Origin: Rhizobium etli 8C-3
Lineage (GTDB): Bacteria > Pseudomonadota > Alphaproteobacteria > Rhizobiales > Rhizobiaceae
Assembly (NCBI RefSeq): GCF_001908375.1
Contig: NZ_CP017241.1
Location: forward strand, 3,985,501-4,049,500
Length of the DNA: 64,000 nucleotides
Reading direction: 5' to 3'
Of the stretch, positions 44,327 to 52,579 are shown piece after piece. The notes beneath the pieces are model-generated. The model saw only the letters and a program-made list of their open reading frames with translations. It did no database searches and was not told the DNA's origin. Position numbers and translations under genes: made by a program. Numbering within the stretch: the first letter of the stretch is position 1; each line of letters begins with the position of its first letter.

Positions 44327-44353
44327 GGAACAAAAATGGCGGTTGCGTGTTTA
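44327..44353 (+). promoter_or_regulatory. EcfG-type promoter before the DUF3309 gene
   Basis: GGAAC (44327-44331) is followed after 16 bp by TGTTTA (44348-44353). The -10 element differs from the consensus CGTT at its first base. The transcript would start about 35 nt before the ATG at 44394. Confidence 0.55.
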
Positions 44354-44393
44354 TTGTCCATTCGGACTCACGATGAGTTGAAGGAATCGCAAC

Positions 44394-44549
44394 ATGCTCG
44401 GAACGATACTTCTCATTATCATTATTCTGCTTTTGATTGGTGCTCTCCCGAACTGGGGATACAGCCGTGGTTGGGGATATGGACCTTCCGGTGGTTTGGG
44501 GCTAGTTCTCATCATTATTATTATTCTTGTCTTAATGGGCCGGATCTAA
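44394..44549 (+). CDS. DUF3309 small membrane protein
   Basis: The 51-residue protein has two hydrophobic segments, TILLIIIILLLIGALPNW and LGLVLIIIIILVLMGRI, joined by a Gly/Ser/Tyr-rich loop (SRGWGYGPSGG). This is the DUF3309 pattern common in rhizobia. AAGGA precedes the ATG by 8 nt. It probably lies in the inner membrane. Its EcfG-type promoter and its neighbour, a glycine-zipper lipoprotein 24 nt downstream, suggest a general-stress envelope role. Confidence 0.85.
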   Translation: MLGTILLIIIILLLIGALPNWGYSRGWGYGPSGGLGLVLIIIIILVLMGRI

Positions 44550-44573
44550 CGGCAGGTAACTGGGAGTGAAGTC

Positions 44574-44840
44574 ATGATGAAAAAAATTGCGATTGTAGGC
44601 GCCCTTGTGGGCGCCCTTGCATCCTGCACGCCGACGGAGAGGGGGACGGCCATTGGCGCTGGTACCGGTGCAATCATTGGTGGTGCTGTGAGCGATAGCT
44701 GGGGCGGCGCTGCCGTCGGTGCAGTGGCTGGCGGCCTCGCTGGCGCTCTCATCGGCCAGTCCGTGGAACGGCGCGGCTACTGCGTCTATCGCGACCGATA
44801 TGGCCGCCGCTACGAAGCACGCTGCCCGCGAAGCTACTAA
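44574..44840 (+). CDS. Glycine-zipper envelope lipoprotein
   Basis: The 88-residue protein begins MMKKIAIVGALVGALASC, a lipoprotein signal with Cys18 as the acylated residue, followed by a glycine-zipper stretch (AIGAGTGAIIGGAVSDSWGG, GAVAGGLAGALIGQSV) and a basic C-terminus with two further Cys. GGGAGTGA precedes the ATG. Such proteins insert in or line the outer membrane and are often stress induced. It probably shares the upstream EcfG-type promoter with the DUF3309 gene. A terminator follows. Confidence 0.85.
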   Translation: MMKKIAIVGALVGALASCTPTERGTAIGAGTGAIIGGAVSDSWGGAAVGAVAGGLAGALIGQSVERRGYCVYRDRYGRRYEARCPRSY

Positions 44841-44861
44841 GTATTGGCGGGACGGAATGGA

Positions 44862-44887
44862 AACGGGCGCGTCGGCGCCCGTTTTTT
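44862..44887 (+). terminator. Intrinsic terminator after the glycine-zipper gene
   Basis: A 9-bp GC stem AACGGGCGC/GCGCCCGTT (44862-44870 with 44874-44882) has a 3-nt loop and is followed by TTTTTG. Confidence 0.85.
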
Positions 44888-45013
44888 GTTGCGCGTCGTC
44901 AACAGCATGTTGACGATCGGTCGCGAAAGTCAAATCTACTCCACGAATGCGATGAGGCGCATATTCCTTCCATAGCACGGCAACGATTGCCGTTTACGCA
45001 AAGGAATGCTCCC

Positions 45014-45160
45014 ATGGCCCAGATCATCTTGAATACCGCTGTCGCCGTTCTGGTTGCGTCAGCGTTTCTCATGACCGCCTCTGGCGCGCTTTCCGGCGGC
45101 GACATGCGTCGGCAAAGAGTACCAGTCAGGGTAAAAATCAGGCGTGCGCGCAGCAACTAA
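45014..45160 (+). CDS. Possible 48-residue exported or membrane peptide
   Basis: AAGGA lies 9 nt before the ATG. The predicted peptide starts with a hydrophobic segment (NTAVAVLVASAFLMTASGAL) and ends with a very basic tail (RRQRVPVRVKIRRARSN). It could be a small membrane protein or a secreted cationic peptide. Its stop overlaps the stop of the convergent phaB gene by 4 bp. No family was recognised, so this rests on the ribosome-binding site and composition only. Confidence 0.4.
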   Translation: MAQIILNTAVAVLVASAFLMTASGALSGGDMRRQRVPVRVKIRRARSN

Positions 45161-45882
45161 ACGAAGAACTGCCCACCGTTGGCCGAAAGGGTCGAGCCGG
45201 TTATAAAGCCGGCGTCGTCGGAGATGAGAAATGCAACGCAGCGCGCGACTTCCTCCGGTTCGCCAAGACGCCCGACGGGAATCTGGGGAATGATCCGCTC
45301 GTTGAGCACCTTCTCGGGAACGGCGAGGACCATTTCCGTGCCGATATAGCCAGGGCAGACGGCGTTCACGGTAATGTTCTTTGCTGCGCCCTCCTGGGCA
45401 AGTGCTTTCGTAAAGCCGAGATCGCCCGCCTTTGCGGCCGAATAGTTCACCTGGCCCATCTGACCCTTTTGGCCGTTTATGGACGAGATGTTGACGATGC
45501 GTCCGAAGCTGCGGTCGCGCATCCCGCCCCACACGTGGTGCGTCATGTTGAAAAGGCCGGTAAGGTTCGTATTGATGACCTCATGCCATTGCTGCGGCGT
45601 CATTTTGTGAAACATTGCATCGCGCGTGATGCCGGCATTGTTGACCAGAACCTCGATGCCGCCGAGCTCTGCCTCCACCTTTGCGACACCTTCTCCGCAA
45701 GCGACGTAATCGGAAACATCCCACTTGAAGACCGGGATGCCGGTGACGTCATGGAAGGCCCTGGCCTTCTCGTCGTTGCCGGCATAATTGGCGGCGACCT
45801 TATAGCCCGCATTCCGAAGTGCCATCGAAATGGCGGCACCGATGCCGCGCGTGCCACCAGTGACCAAAACCACTCTGCTCAT
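45157..45882 (-). CDS. phaB: Acetoacetyl-CoA reductase
   Basis: The 241-residue short-chain dehydrogenase has the NADPH site VTGGTRGIG, the NNAG motif in LVNNAGITRD, catalytic Ser in VNISSINGQKGQMGQ and YSAAK with Tyr and Lys. The QKGQMGQVNYSAAKAG sequence is characteristic of PhaB. It reduces acetoacetyl-CoA to (R)-3-hydroxybutyryl-CoA for PHB synthesis. GGGGAG precedes the ATG. It lies 64 nt after phaA on the same strand, forming phaAB. Confidence 0.96.
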   Translation of the reverse strand: MSRVVLVTGGTRGIGAAISMALRNAGYKVAANYAGNDEKARAFHDVTGIPVFKWDVSDYVACGEGVAKVEAELGGIEVLVNNAGITRDAMFHKMTPQQWHEVINTNLTGLFNMTHHVWGGMRDRSFGRIVNISSINGQKGQMGQVNYSAAKAGDLGFTKALAQEGAAKNITVNAVCPGYIGTEMVLAVPEKVLNERIIPQIPVGRLGEPEEVARCVAFLISDDAGFITGSTLSANGGQFFV

Positions 45883-45946
45883 GCTTCGCTCCCCTCTCGG
45901 TCATTCGCCTTTGATCAGGCATTCTTCAATATCTATTGCTTGCTAT

Positions 45947-47128
45947 TCAAAGTGCCTCGAAGCACATGGCCACACCCATGCCGCCGCCGATGCAAAGTGT
46001 TGCTAGTCCCTTCTTGGCATTGCGCCGCTTCATCTCGAAAAGCAGCGTGTTGAGAACCCGCGCTCCGGATGCACCGATGGGATGACCGATCGCGATTGCG
46101 CCGCCATTGACGTTGACGATGGCCGGATCCCAGCCAAGATCCTTGTTCACGGCGCAAGCTTGGGCGGCAAAGGCCTCGTTCGCCTCGACCAGGTCGAGGT
46201 CGCCGACGGACCAGCCAGCCTTTTCCAGCGCCCTGCGCGACGCAGGGATCGGGCCCGTACCCATGACTTGAGGATCCACACCAGCCGTCGCCCAGGAAAC
46301 GATGCGTGCCAGCGGCTGGATCCCGCGCCTTGCGGCCTCCGCTTCCGTCATCAGTATCGCCGCTGCCGCGCCATCATTGAGGCCCGACGCATTGCCAGCC
46401 GTCACCGTGCCCTCTTTGTCGAAAGCCGGACGAAGCTTGCCCATCGCATCGAGCGTTGCACCGGCACGGATATACTCGTCCGCATCCACCGTCACCTCGC
46501 CCTTGCGTGTCTGGATGACGAAGGGAACGATCTCATCCTTGAAGCGACCTTCCTTCTGGGCCGCTTCGGCCTTGTTCTGAGAGGAGACCGCGAACTGATC
46601 CTGATCGTCGCGGGAAAGTTGCCACTGGCGGGCGACGTTCTCGGCGGTGATACCCATGTGGTAGCCGTAAAAAGCGTCCGTCAGGCCGTCCTTGATCATG
46701 GTGTCGACCATCTTCATGTCGCCCATCTTCGTACCGCTGCGCAGATGGGCGGCATGGGGAGCCATCGACATGGATTCCTGGCCCCCGGCTGCGATGATCT
46801 TTGCGTCCCCCATTGCGATCTGCTGCATTCCAAGAGCAACCGCGCGAAGGCCCGAACCGCAGAGCTGGTTGACGCCCCAGGCTGTAGCCTCCTTCGGAAC
46901 GCCCGCTTTCATGGCCGCCTGGCGCGCCGGATTTTGGCCTTCGCCTGCTTGCAGCACCTGACCAAGGATAACCTCGTCAACCTCGGCTGGATCGACACCT
47001 GCGCGTTCGAGCGCAGCTTTGAGGACGGCAGCCCCAAGCTCATGCGCTGGAACCGTGGCGAATGCACCGTTGAAAGAGCCGACCGCCGTACGGGCCGCGC
47101 TGGCGATGACGATGGATGAACTGCTCAT
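45947..47128 (-). CDS. phaA: Acetyl-CoA acetyltransferase (beta-ketothiolase)
   Basis: The 393-residue thiolase has the acyl-carrying Cys90 in [11 protein letters not shown], the catalytic His in [16 protein letters not shown] and the second Cys in [11 protein letters not shown]. It condenses two acetyl-CoA to acetoacetyl-CoA in the cytoplasm. GAGGAGG precedes the ATG. It is first in phaAB and divergent from phaR across 238 bp, the usual rhizobial arrangement, so PhaR control is likely. Confidence 0.96.
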   Translation of the reverse strand: MSSSSIVIASAARTAVGSFNGAFATVPAHELGAAVLKAALERAGVDPAEVDEVILGQVLQAGEGQNPARQAAMKAGVPKEATAWGVNQLCGSGLRAVALGMQQIAMGDAKIIAAGGQESMSMAPHAAHLRSGTKMGDMKMVDTMIKDGLTDAFYGYHMGITAENVARQWQLSRDDQDQFAVSSQNKAEAAQKEGRFKDEIVPFVIQTRKGEVTVDADEYIRAGATLDAMGKLRPAFDKEGTVTAGNASGLNDGAAAAILMTEAEAARRGIQPLARIVSWATAGVDPQVMGTGPIPASRRALEKAGWSVGDLDLVEANEAFAAQACAVNKDLGWDPAIVNVNGGAIAIGHPIGASGARVLNTLLFEMKRRNAKKGLATLCIGGGMGVAMCFEAL

Positions 47129-47366
47129 AAAGGCCTCCTCGTTTTTCCTTCAGCTTACATAGGTCGAAACTGGCAAAGCTTCAGCCCTAAGTCAAACGGG
47201 AAGGCAATTGCGGCGATTTTCTTTACGGCTTGCGAATATGCGATTTATCCCTTTTCTCAAAGGGGTTGCCGCATCGCACAAAGAGATTGTCACCGAGCTT
47301 CTTTTGCGTCTACAGTCTGTTACGGAGGAATATCCATGACAATCAGACGGGGTTCAGGAGACTGAT

Positions 47367-47939
47367 ATGGCGAAGAACGAGGGTCAAATAGTCATCAAGA
47401 AATACGCCAACCGCCGCCTCTACAATACAGGCACCAGCACCTATGTGACGCTGGAAGATCTGGCGGAGATGGTGAAGAGGGGAGAGGATTTTACGGTACA
47501 GGACGCAAAGAGCGGTGATGACATCACACATTCCGTACTGACCCAGATCATTTTCGAACAGGAATCAAAGACCGGCAATACGCTGCTGCCGATTTCCTTC
47601 CTGCGCCAGCTCATCAGCTATTACGGCGATCAGATGCAGATGGTCGTTCCAAGCTTCCTTGAACATTCCATGCGCGCCTTCACCGAACAACAGGCGCAGA
47701 TGCGCGAACAGGTGACGCGCGCTTTCGGCGAATCACCGCTCGGCAAGAACCTGCAGCTGCCGATGCAGATGGTCGAGGACCAGGTCCGCCGTAACACCGA
47801 GATGTTTCAAAAGGCCATGCAGATGTTCTCTCCCTTCATGACCCCTCCTGCCAAGGAAACGAAGAAGGCCGAGGCGAAGGATATCGACGAATTGAAGGAA
47901 CAACTGCGCGCCCTGCAGAACAAGCTCGACAACCTCTAA
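47367..47939 (+). CDS. phaR: Polyhydroxyalkanoate synthesis regulator PhaR
   Basis: The 190-residue protein has the PHB/PHA DNA-binding domain at its N-terminus (VIKKYANRRLYNTGTSTYVTLEDLAEMVKRG) and a PHB accumulation domain (DITHSVLTQIIFEQESK, LPISFLRQLISYYGD), then a Met/Gln-rich amphipathic stretch and a coiled-coil end (DELKEQLRALQNKL). It binds PHB granules and represses phasin and related genes when free. It is divergent from phaAB. Confidence 0.95.
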   Translation: MAKNEGQIVIKKYANRRLYNTGTSTYVTLEDLAEMVKRGEDFTVQDAKSGDDITHSVLTQIIFEQESKTGNTLLPISFLRQLISYYGDQMQMVVPSFLEHSMRAFTEQQAQMREQVTRAFGESPLGKNLQLPMQMVEDQVRRNTEMFQKAMQMFSPFMTPPAKETKKAEAKDIDELKEQLRALQNKLDNL

Positions 47940-47942
47940 GCC

Positions 47943-48350
47943 TCAAAGCCCAATCGAAACATCGCGCCCGGCACTGCGGATCGAGACCGCAAACCCGCCG
48001 ATCACGTCGATCAGTGCAATCGTCATCAAGATGAAGAAGACCTGTGTCGCAGCGTCCTGGACGAGAAGGAACTCGACCAGAAAGGCGATGAAGACCAGCA
48101 TCGACAGCATGTGATTGACAAGGCTGCCGGATCCATTGCGGGTGGCCTTCAATATCTCGAAGAACAGGATGACCAGCGCCACGACGATGAAGAGATCGCC
48201 GAGCGCCATGCTCCAGATCGCACCGGAGATCATCGAAAGCACGATGATGTCGTTCTGGAGCGCGGGAATGCCTCCGCCACCCATCAAACCGGCCATCGTC
48301 AAATTGTAAAGAATAAACGGGATTACCATCAGCGGTATTACAGCGATCAT
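47943..48350 (-). CDS. Four-helix membrane protein of unknown function
   Basis: The 135-residue protein (ATG 48350; GTG 48392 is possible) has four hydrophobic helices: IAVIPLMVIPFILYNLTMAG, IVLSMISGAIWSMALGDLF with VALVILFFEILKA, MLSMLVFIAFLVEFLL and FFILMTIALIDVIGGFAV. It lies in the inner membrane. GGGGG precedes the ATG by 10 nt. It is convergent with phaR with 3 nt between the stops. The family is common in rhizobia, but I know no function. Confidence 0.75.
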   Translation of the reverse strand: MIAVIPLMVIPFILYNLTMAGLMGGGGIPALQNDIIVLSMISGAIWSMALGDLFIVVALVILFFEILKATRNGSGSLVNHMLSMLVFIAFLVEFLLVQDAATQVFFILMTIALIDVIGGFAVSIRSAGRDVSIGL

Positions 48351-48435
48351 TTCAGCATGCCCCCTTTTCGACAGGAATACTGCAGCGATCACAGCACCAC
48401 TTCAAGACACGGAAATGCGATAGTGCTCAAAAGCA

Positions 48436-48464
48436 AAAAGGCCGGCGTTTGAAGCCGGCCTTTT
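48436..48464 (-). terminator. Intrinsic terminator of rpmF
   Basis: An 11-bp stem AAAAGGCCGGC/GCCGGCCTTTT (48436-48446 with 48454-48464, 7-nt loop) contains the T-run in its own arm and lies 30 nt beyond the rpmF stop. It is symmetrical and could serve either strand. Confidence 0.8.
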
Positions 48465-48494
48465 CAATCCTGGCTGTGCCAGAATCTTGAAACT

Positions 48495-48680
48495 TTATGC
48501 GCTTTCCTTCGGCGTCAGAACCTGACGGCCACGATACATACCGGTCTTCAGATCGATATGGTGCGGACGGCGCAGTTCGCCGGAATTCTTGTCTTCCACG
48601 TAGGTCGGAGCCTTCAGTGCGTCTGCAGAACGGCGCATACCGCGCTTGGACGGGCTCGTTTTTCTCTTCGGTACAGCCAT
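48495..48680 (-). CDS. rpmF: 50S ribosomal protein L32
   Basis: The 61-residue basic protein has [18 protein letters not shown] and [16 protein letters not shown], as in alphaproteobacterial L32. The zinc-finger cysteines of some bacterial L32 proteins are absent, the Zn-independent form. It lies alone with its own terminator, upstream of the mtgA-GST pair in reading direction terms. Confidence 0.97.
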
Positions 48681-48834
48681 TTTACATACTCCAATTCACA
48701 GGCGACACATTCCCGGCCAAGATGGCGGCCGAAACGGACGTGTCGCGATTTCGGAAATTTTGCGCGCTTATACATGCCTTGAAGGTGGTTGACCAGTCCC
48801 CAAACAGAATTTTTGCGATTTGCGGGATTGAAGC

Positions 48835-49482
48835 TCAGGCCTCGTCATCCGCCACGATCCAGGGTTCGGCCCGGGCCGCAGCCTCCCACTTAAGCCAGGC
48901 AGGATGCGCCTTCAGCGCCGACATATAGCTGAGCGTATCGCTGGCAGTCACAAGGTCATAGGCATCGAAGCGGCTGACCACCGGCGCAAACATCGCGTCG
49001 GCTGCCGAAAATCCGCCAAACAGGAACGGCCCGCCCGAGCGGTCCCTCAACTCGCGGAAAATGGTTTCGATCCGCAGCACGTCAGCCATCACGCCATCTT
49101 CGAGTGCAATCCTGGATCGTTGGCGCCGGATATTCATCGGACAGGCGCCCCTGAGCGCCCGGAAACCCGAAAGCATCTCCATCGAGACCGAACGCGCCAC
49201 GGCGCGCTTTGCGCGATCCTTCGGCCAAAGCCCCGCCTCGGGATAGAGTTCTGCGACGTAATCGATGATCGACAGCGATTCCCATACCCGAAGGCTGCCA
49301 TGGAGTAGAACCGGCACCCTGCCCGTGGGAGAGATTTCCCTGATGCGCGGATTGCCTGCGGGAAAATCAAAGGGGATCAGAATTTCTTCGAACGGAATGC
49401 CCGTTGCTTCCATCGCAATCCATGGCCGGAACGACCATGAGGAGTAGTTCTTGTTTCCGATATATAGGGTAAGGGTATCCAT
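48835..49482 (-). CDS. Glutathione S-transferase family protein
   Basis: The 215-residue protein starts at ATG 49482. The thioredoxin-like N-terminal domain has LYIGNKNYSSWSFRPWIAMEA and ISPTGRVPVLLHG with the cis-Pro; WESLSIIDYVAELYPEAGL follows. The C-terminal helical domain has FLFGGFSAADAMFAPVVSRF with the conserved Asp. Members conjugate or reduce electrophiles with glutathione. It follows mtgA by 74 nt on the same strand. The substrate is unknown. Confidence 0.88.
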   Translation of the reverse strand: MDTLTLYIGNKNYSSWSFRPWIAMEATGIPFEEILIPFDFPAGNPRIREISPTGRVPVLLHGSLRVWESLSIIDYVAELYPEAGLWPKDRAKRAVARSVSMEMLSGFRALRGACPMNIRRQRSRIALEDGVMADVLRIETIFRELRDRSGGPFLFGGFSAADAMFAPVVSRFDAYDLVTASDTLSYMSALKAHPAWLKWEAAARAEPWIVADDEA

Positions 49483-49556
49483 GAGCCATCCGCAAATTGG
49501 TTTTGCGGCCGACTTTAACGGCGCTCGGCAAATGCGACCAATGAATAATTCATGCC

Positions 49557-50267
49557 TCAATCATAAAGGCATCTGATGTAATCGCCGGAACCTTGCGCCC
49601 GGCGCTCGATGACCGACGCAAGCGTGCGAAGGCCGCGGCGGGGCTTTGAGGCATTCCGGTCGATCGGGTTCGGAAGAGAAACGGCCAAAAGCGCTGCCTG
49701 CCGTCGCGAGAGCTTGGATGCCGGTACCTTGAAATGATAGCGCGCCGCCGCCTCGATGCCGTAGATACCCGGTCCCCACTCGGCGATGTTGAGATAGATC
49801 TCCATCAGCCGGCGCTTGGTCCAGACGAGGTCGGAGGCGACCGCCAGCGGCAGTTCGAGTGCCTTGCGCACAAAGGAGCGGCTATTCCAGAGAAACAGGT
49901 TCTTGGCCGTCTGCATGGGGATTGTGCTTCCGCCGCGGGTCGCTTCGCCGTCGAGGGTGTCTGCGACCAGCGCTTGCATTTCGCCCCAATCGACCCCGCC
50001 GTGGAAGCAGTATTGACCATCCTCGGACATCATCACCGACTGGACGAGAACCGGCGAGATGTCGTCCAAGGAGACCCACCGCCGGTCGTAGCCGCGCAGA
50101 AGCACGAGATCATGCAGCATCAGCGTCGAGACAGGGTGAATAAACGGGATGAGGTAAACAAAGATCAGAACATAAGGCAGGATCAAAAGCCCGGCGAGTC
50201 CAAGCACGATGCGCGTCATGATCGACCGGCTCCGCAGCCAAGCGAACAGACGGCGATGAGCCGGCAT
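49557..50267 (-). CDS. mtgA: Monofunctional peptidoglycan glycosyltransferase
   Basis: The 236-residue protein has one N-terminal membrane anchor ([23 protein letters not shown]) and a GT51 domain with the catalytic Glu in [17 protein letters not shown], then [16 protein letters not shown] and [20 protein letters not shown]. It polymerises lipid II glycan strands on the periplasmic face without a transpeptidase domain. ATG 50267 is chosen; an in-frame GTG at 50321 lies further upstream. It is divergent from ispA. Confidence 0.94.
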   Translation of the reverse strand: MPAHRRLFAWLRSRSIMTRIVLGLAGLLILPYVLIFVYLIPFIHPVSTLMLHDLVLLRGYDRRWVSLDDISPVLVQSVMMSEDGQYCFHGGVDWGEMQALVADTLDGEATRGGSTIPMQTAKNLFLWNSRSFVRKALELPLAVASDLVWTKRRLMEIYLNIAEWGPGIYGIEAAARYHFKVPASKLSRRQAALLAVSLPNPIDRNASKPRRGLRTLASVIERRAQGSGDYIRCLYD

Positions 50268-50440
50268 CGCAATGGCGTCCTCTCTTTCCGGCGATATGTC
50301 CAATACGTGTAAGCCCAACACCTGTTCCCTGCGCTCTCATACCGTTTGCCGGTCGCGAAGGCCAGAGTGCAGAGGAAATCTTGCTGTAAGCATCGACATT
50401 TCCGTTGCAACCGCGCCACTCCTCATGCCAAAGAGCGCGG

Positions 50441-51355
50441 ATGGACGCGAGCTCCCAAGCCTTCGAAATACGTTTGAAGACCAACGCCCAAGAGATCGAG
50501 GCGTTGCTCGACGTGCTGCTTTCCGATGACATGCGAGAGGATGAGATAGCCCGCCCTGAAACCCTGAGGGCGGCGATGCACTATGCCGTGCTGAACGGCG
50601 GCAAGCGCCTTCGCCCGTTTCTCGTCGTGGAGAGCGTGCTGCTGCTTGGCGGAGACAAACAGGCGGCCTTGAGAGTGGGTGCAGCACTGGAATGCGTGCA
50701 CTGCTATTCGCTCGTCCATGACGATCTTCCAGCGATGGACGATGACAAGCTACGTCGCGGCAAGCCGACGGCGCACATAGCCTTCGACGAGGCGACCGCG
50801 ATCCTTGCTGGCGATAGCCTTTTGACCTACGCCTTCGACATTATCGCCGACGATGAGACCAGGCTTCCGGAGCAAAGCAAGCTGGCGCTGATTCTTGCGC
50901 TTGCGCGTGCTGCCGGCCTGGGCGGGATGGCCGGCGGGCAGGCACTCGATCTTGCGGCGGAAAAAGATGTGCCGAATGAACAGGGCATCGTTACATTGCA
51001 GGCTATGAAGACCGGGGCATTGATCCGCTTTGCCTGCGAAGCAGGGGCAATCATCGCCGGCGCTTCAGCCGGTGATCGCAAGCGCTTGCGCGCCTTCGGT
51101 GAAAAGATCGGCCTTGCCTTCCAGCTCGCCGACGATCTTCTTGATGTCACATCAGACGCAGCCACCATGGGCAAGGCAACCGGCAAGGACACGCAACGCG
51201 GCAAGGGAACGCTTGTGTCTTTCCATGGTATCGACTGGGCTGAAGCCGAGCTTCGGCGGCACGTCGAGGATGCGAAAACGCTTCTGGCAGCGTACGGAGA
51301 TGCAGCCGCGACGCTCGCTGCTGCCGCGCATTTTATTGCCGCGCGCAGGAGCTGA
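50441..51355 (+). CDS. ispA: Farnesyl diphosphate synthase (polyprenyl synthetase)
   Basis: The 304-residue enzyme has the first Asp-rich motif in HDDLPAMDDDKLRRG and the second in FQLADDLLDVTSD, plus NGGKRLRPFLV for IPP binding. The residues before the first motif (CVHCYSLVHDD) fit a farnesyl-length product. It makes farnesyl-PP from IPP and DMAPP. The start ATG 50441 is taken by family length. It stands divergent from mtgA; ispG, a second isoprenoid gene, follows 1.9 kb downstream on the other side of an accessory insert. Confidence 0.92.
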   Translation: MDASSQAFEIRLKTNAQEIEALLDVLLSDDMREDEIARPETLRAAMHYAVLNGGKRLRPFLVVESVLLLGGDKQAALRVGAALECVHCYSLVHDDLPAMDDDKLRRGKPTAHIAFDEATAILAGDSLLTYAFDIIADDETRLPEQSKLALILALARAAGLGGMAGGQALDLAAEKDVPNEQGIVTLQAMKTGALIRFACEAGAIIAGASAGDRKRLRAFGEKIGLAFQLADDLLDVTSDAATMGKATGKDTQRGKGTLVSFHGIDWAEAELRRHVEDAKTLLAAYGDAAATLAAAAHFIAARRS

Positions 51356-51441
51356 CACGGGACCTGGCGTTCGATGGGACAGACGGTGTCCACCCTTGAG
51401 CCATAGAATAGGTTGCTATTACGCACAATCTTGCTCCATAT

Positions 51442-51470
51442 TGAGTTATAGAAAGGATGACTATAACTCA
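51442..51470. promoter_or_regulatory. Perfect 10-bp inverted repeat over the fic start
   Basis: TGAGTTATAG (51442-51451) and CTATAACTCA (51461-51470) are exact complements with a 9-nt spacer. The spacer contains the AAAGGA ribosome-binding site and the right arm ends on the A of the fic ATG. Binding of a protein here, or folding of the RNA, would block translation or transcription of fic. Confidence 0.75.
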
Positions 51471-52579
51471 TGAGATGGAACTGGACACAGGAAGGCTGGC
51501 CGAATTTCGTATATGACGCGGCTGTGCTTGAGCCGCTCGAGCGCCAATTCCTTCTGTCATCGGGAGAAGTGATCGGCGCTGTCCGTCACGTTGGTGACGA
51601 AGAGCGTGATCTGCTACGTGTCGAGCTTTTGAGCGATGAGGCAGTGAAAACCTCGGAGATAGAGGGCGAAATGCTCGATCGCCTGAGCGTGCAATCCTCA
51701 TTACGTCGGCAGTTCGGTCTCGATGCCGACAATCGACCGGTAAAGCCGCAAGAGCGGGGAATCGCGGAGATGATGGTCGATGTGTATGAATCCTGGTCAG
51801 CGCCTCTCAATCATGAAACCCTGTTTCGCTGGCACGCCATGCTGATGACGGGGAACCGCCATATTGGAATGATCGGTGGATATCGGGTGCACGACGATGC
51901 CATGCAGATTGTGTCTGGCCGTCTCGATAATCCAACCGTCCACTACGAAGCCCCACCTTCAAGGCGGGTGCCAGCAGAAATGGCAGCGTATATGGGCTGG
52001 TTCAACAGATCAGCGCCAAAGGGTGAAATCTCCCTGCCCGCGTTGACACGGGCAGGCATAGGGCATCTGTATTTTGAAAGCATCCATCCATTTGAGGATG
52101 GCAATGGCAGACTTGGCCGGGCGCTTGCGGAAAAATCGCTTGCACAGAATATCGGCCAACCAAGCCTGATTGCTCTTGCTTACACAATCGAGCACGGCCG
52201 CAAGACCTACTACCACCAGCTTGAGCAGCATCAACGCACTCTCGATATCACCGACTGGCTGATTTATTTTGCCGAAACCGTTCTTGAGGCACAGCAGACT
52301 ACCCTGAAGCGCGTCGCCTTCTATATCGGCAAGGCGCGGTTTTATGATCGGTTCCGCGGCCAATTCAACGAACGCCAGGAAAAGGCCATTGCCCGCATGT
52401 TCCGTGAAGGCCCCGTGGGCTTTAAGGGTGGGTTGAGCGCGGAGAATTATATTTCCGTCACGCAAACTTCGCGAGCGACGGCCACGCGTGACCTTCACGA
52501 TTTGGTGGAGAAAGGTGCGCTGGTAAGAACCGGCGAACGGCGGCACACACGCTATGCCCTTAGCCTGCCTCTGGTGTGA
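51470..52579 (+). CDS. Fic family AMP-transferase with C-terminal winged helix
   Basis: The 369-residue protein has an N-terminal DUF4172-type region, a Fic domain with the complete motif HPFEDGNGRLGR (His206-Arg217), and a C-terminal winged-helix segment (ISVTQTSRATATRDLHDLVEKGAL, TGERRHTRYAL). An inhibitory helix motif T-x3-E-G is present at residues 61-66 (TSEIEG), so it is a class II, self-inhibited Fic enzyme. It is expected to transfer AMP (or another nucleotide) to a protein Thr, Ser or Tyr. The perfect inverted repeat over its start and the winged helix suggest autoregulation. No separate antitoxin gene is seen. It lies in an accessory insert with an IS remnant. Confidence 0.9.
   Translation: MRWNWTQEGWPNFVYDAAVLEPLERQFLLSSGEVIGAVRHVGDEERDLLRVELLSDEAVKTSEIEGEMLDRLSVQSSLRRQFGLDADNRPVKPQERGIAEMMVDVYESWSAPLNHETLFRWHAMLMTGNRHIGMIGGYRVHDDAMQIVSGRLDNPTVHYEAPPSRRVPAEMAAYMGWFNRSAPKGEISLPALTRAGIGHLYFESIHPFEDGNGRLGRALAEKSLAQNIGQPSLIALAYTIEHGRKTYYHQLEQHQRTLDITDWLIYFAETVLEAQQTTLKRVAFYIGKARFYDRFRGQFNERQEKAIARMFREGPVGFKGGLSAENYISVTQTSRATATRDLHDLVEKGALVRTGERRHTRYALSLPLV

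Larger units (their letters stand above)
43620..44393. other. Long intergenic region with dense GANTC sites
   Basis: These 774 bases hold no gene I can support; two short overlapping frames at 43845-44097 on both strands lack ribosome-binding sites. The stretch contains twelve GANTC sites, eight of them between 43742 and 43889. A 23-bp element with two GAATC sites 11 bp apart occurs at 43795-43817 and again, with a few changes, at 44118-44140. The part after 44150 is AT-richer and leads to an EcfG-type promoter at 44327. Confidence 0.6.
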
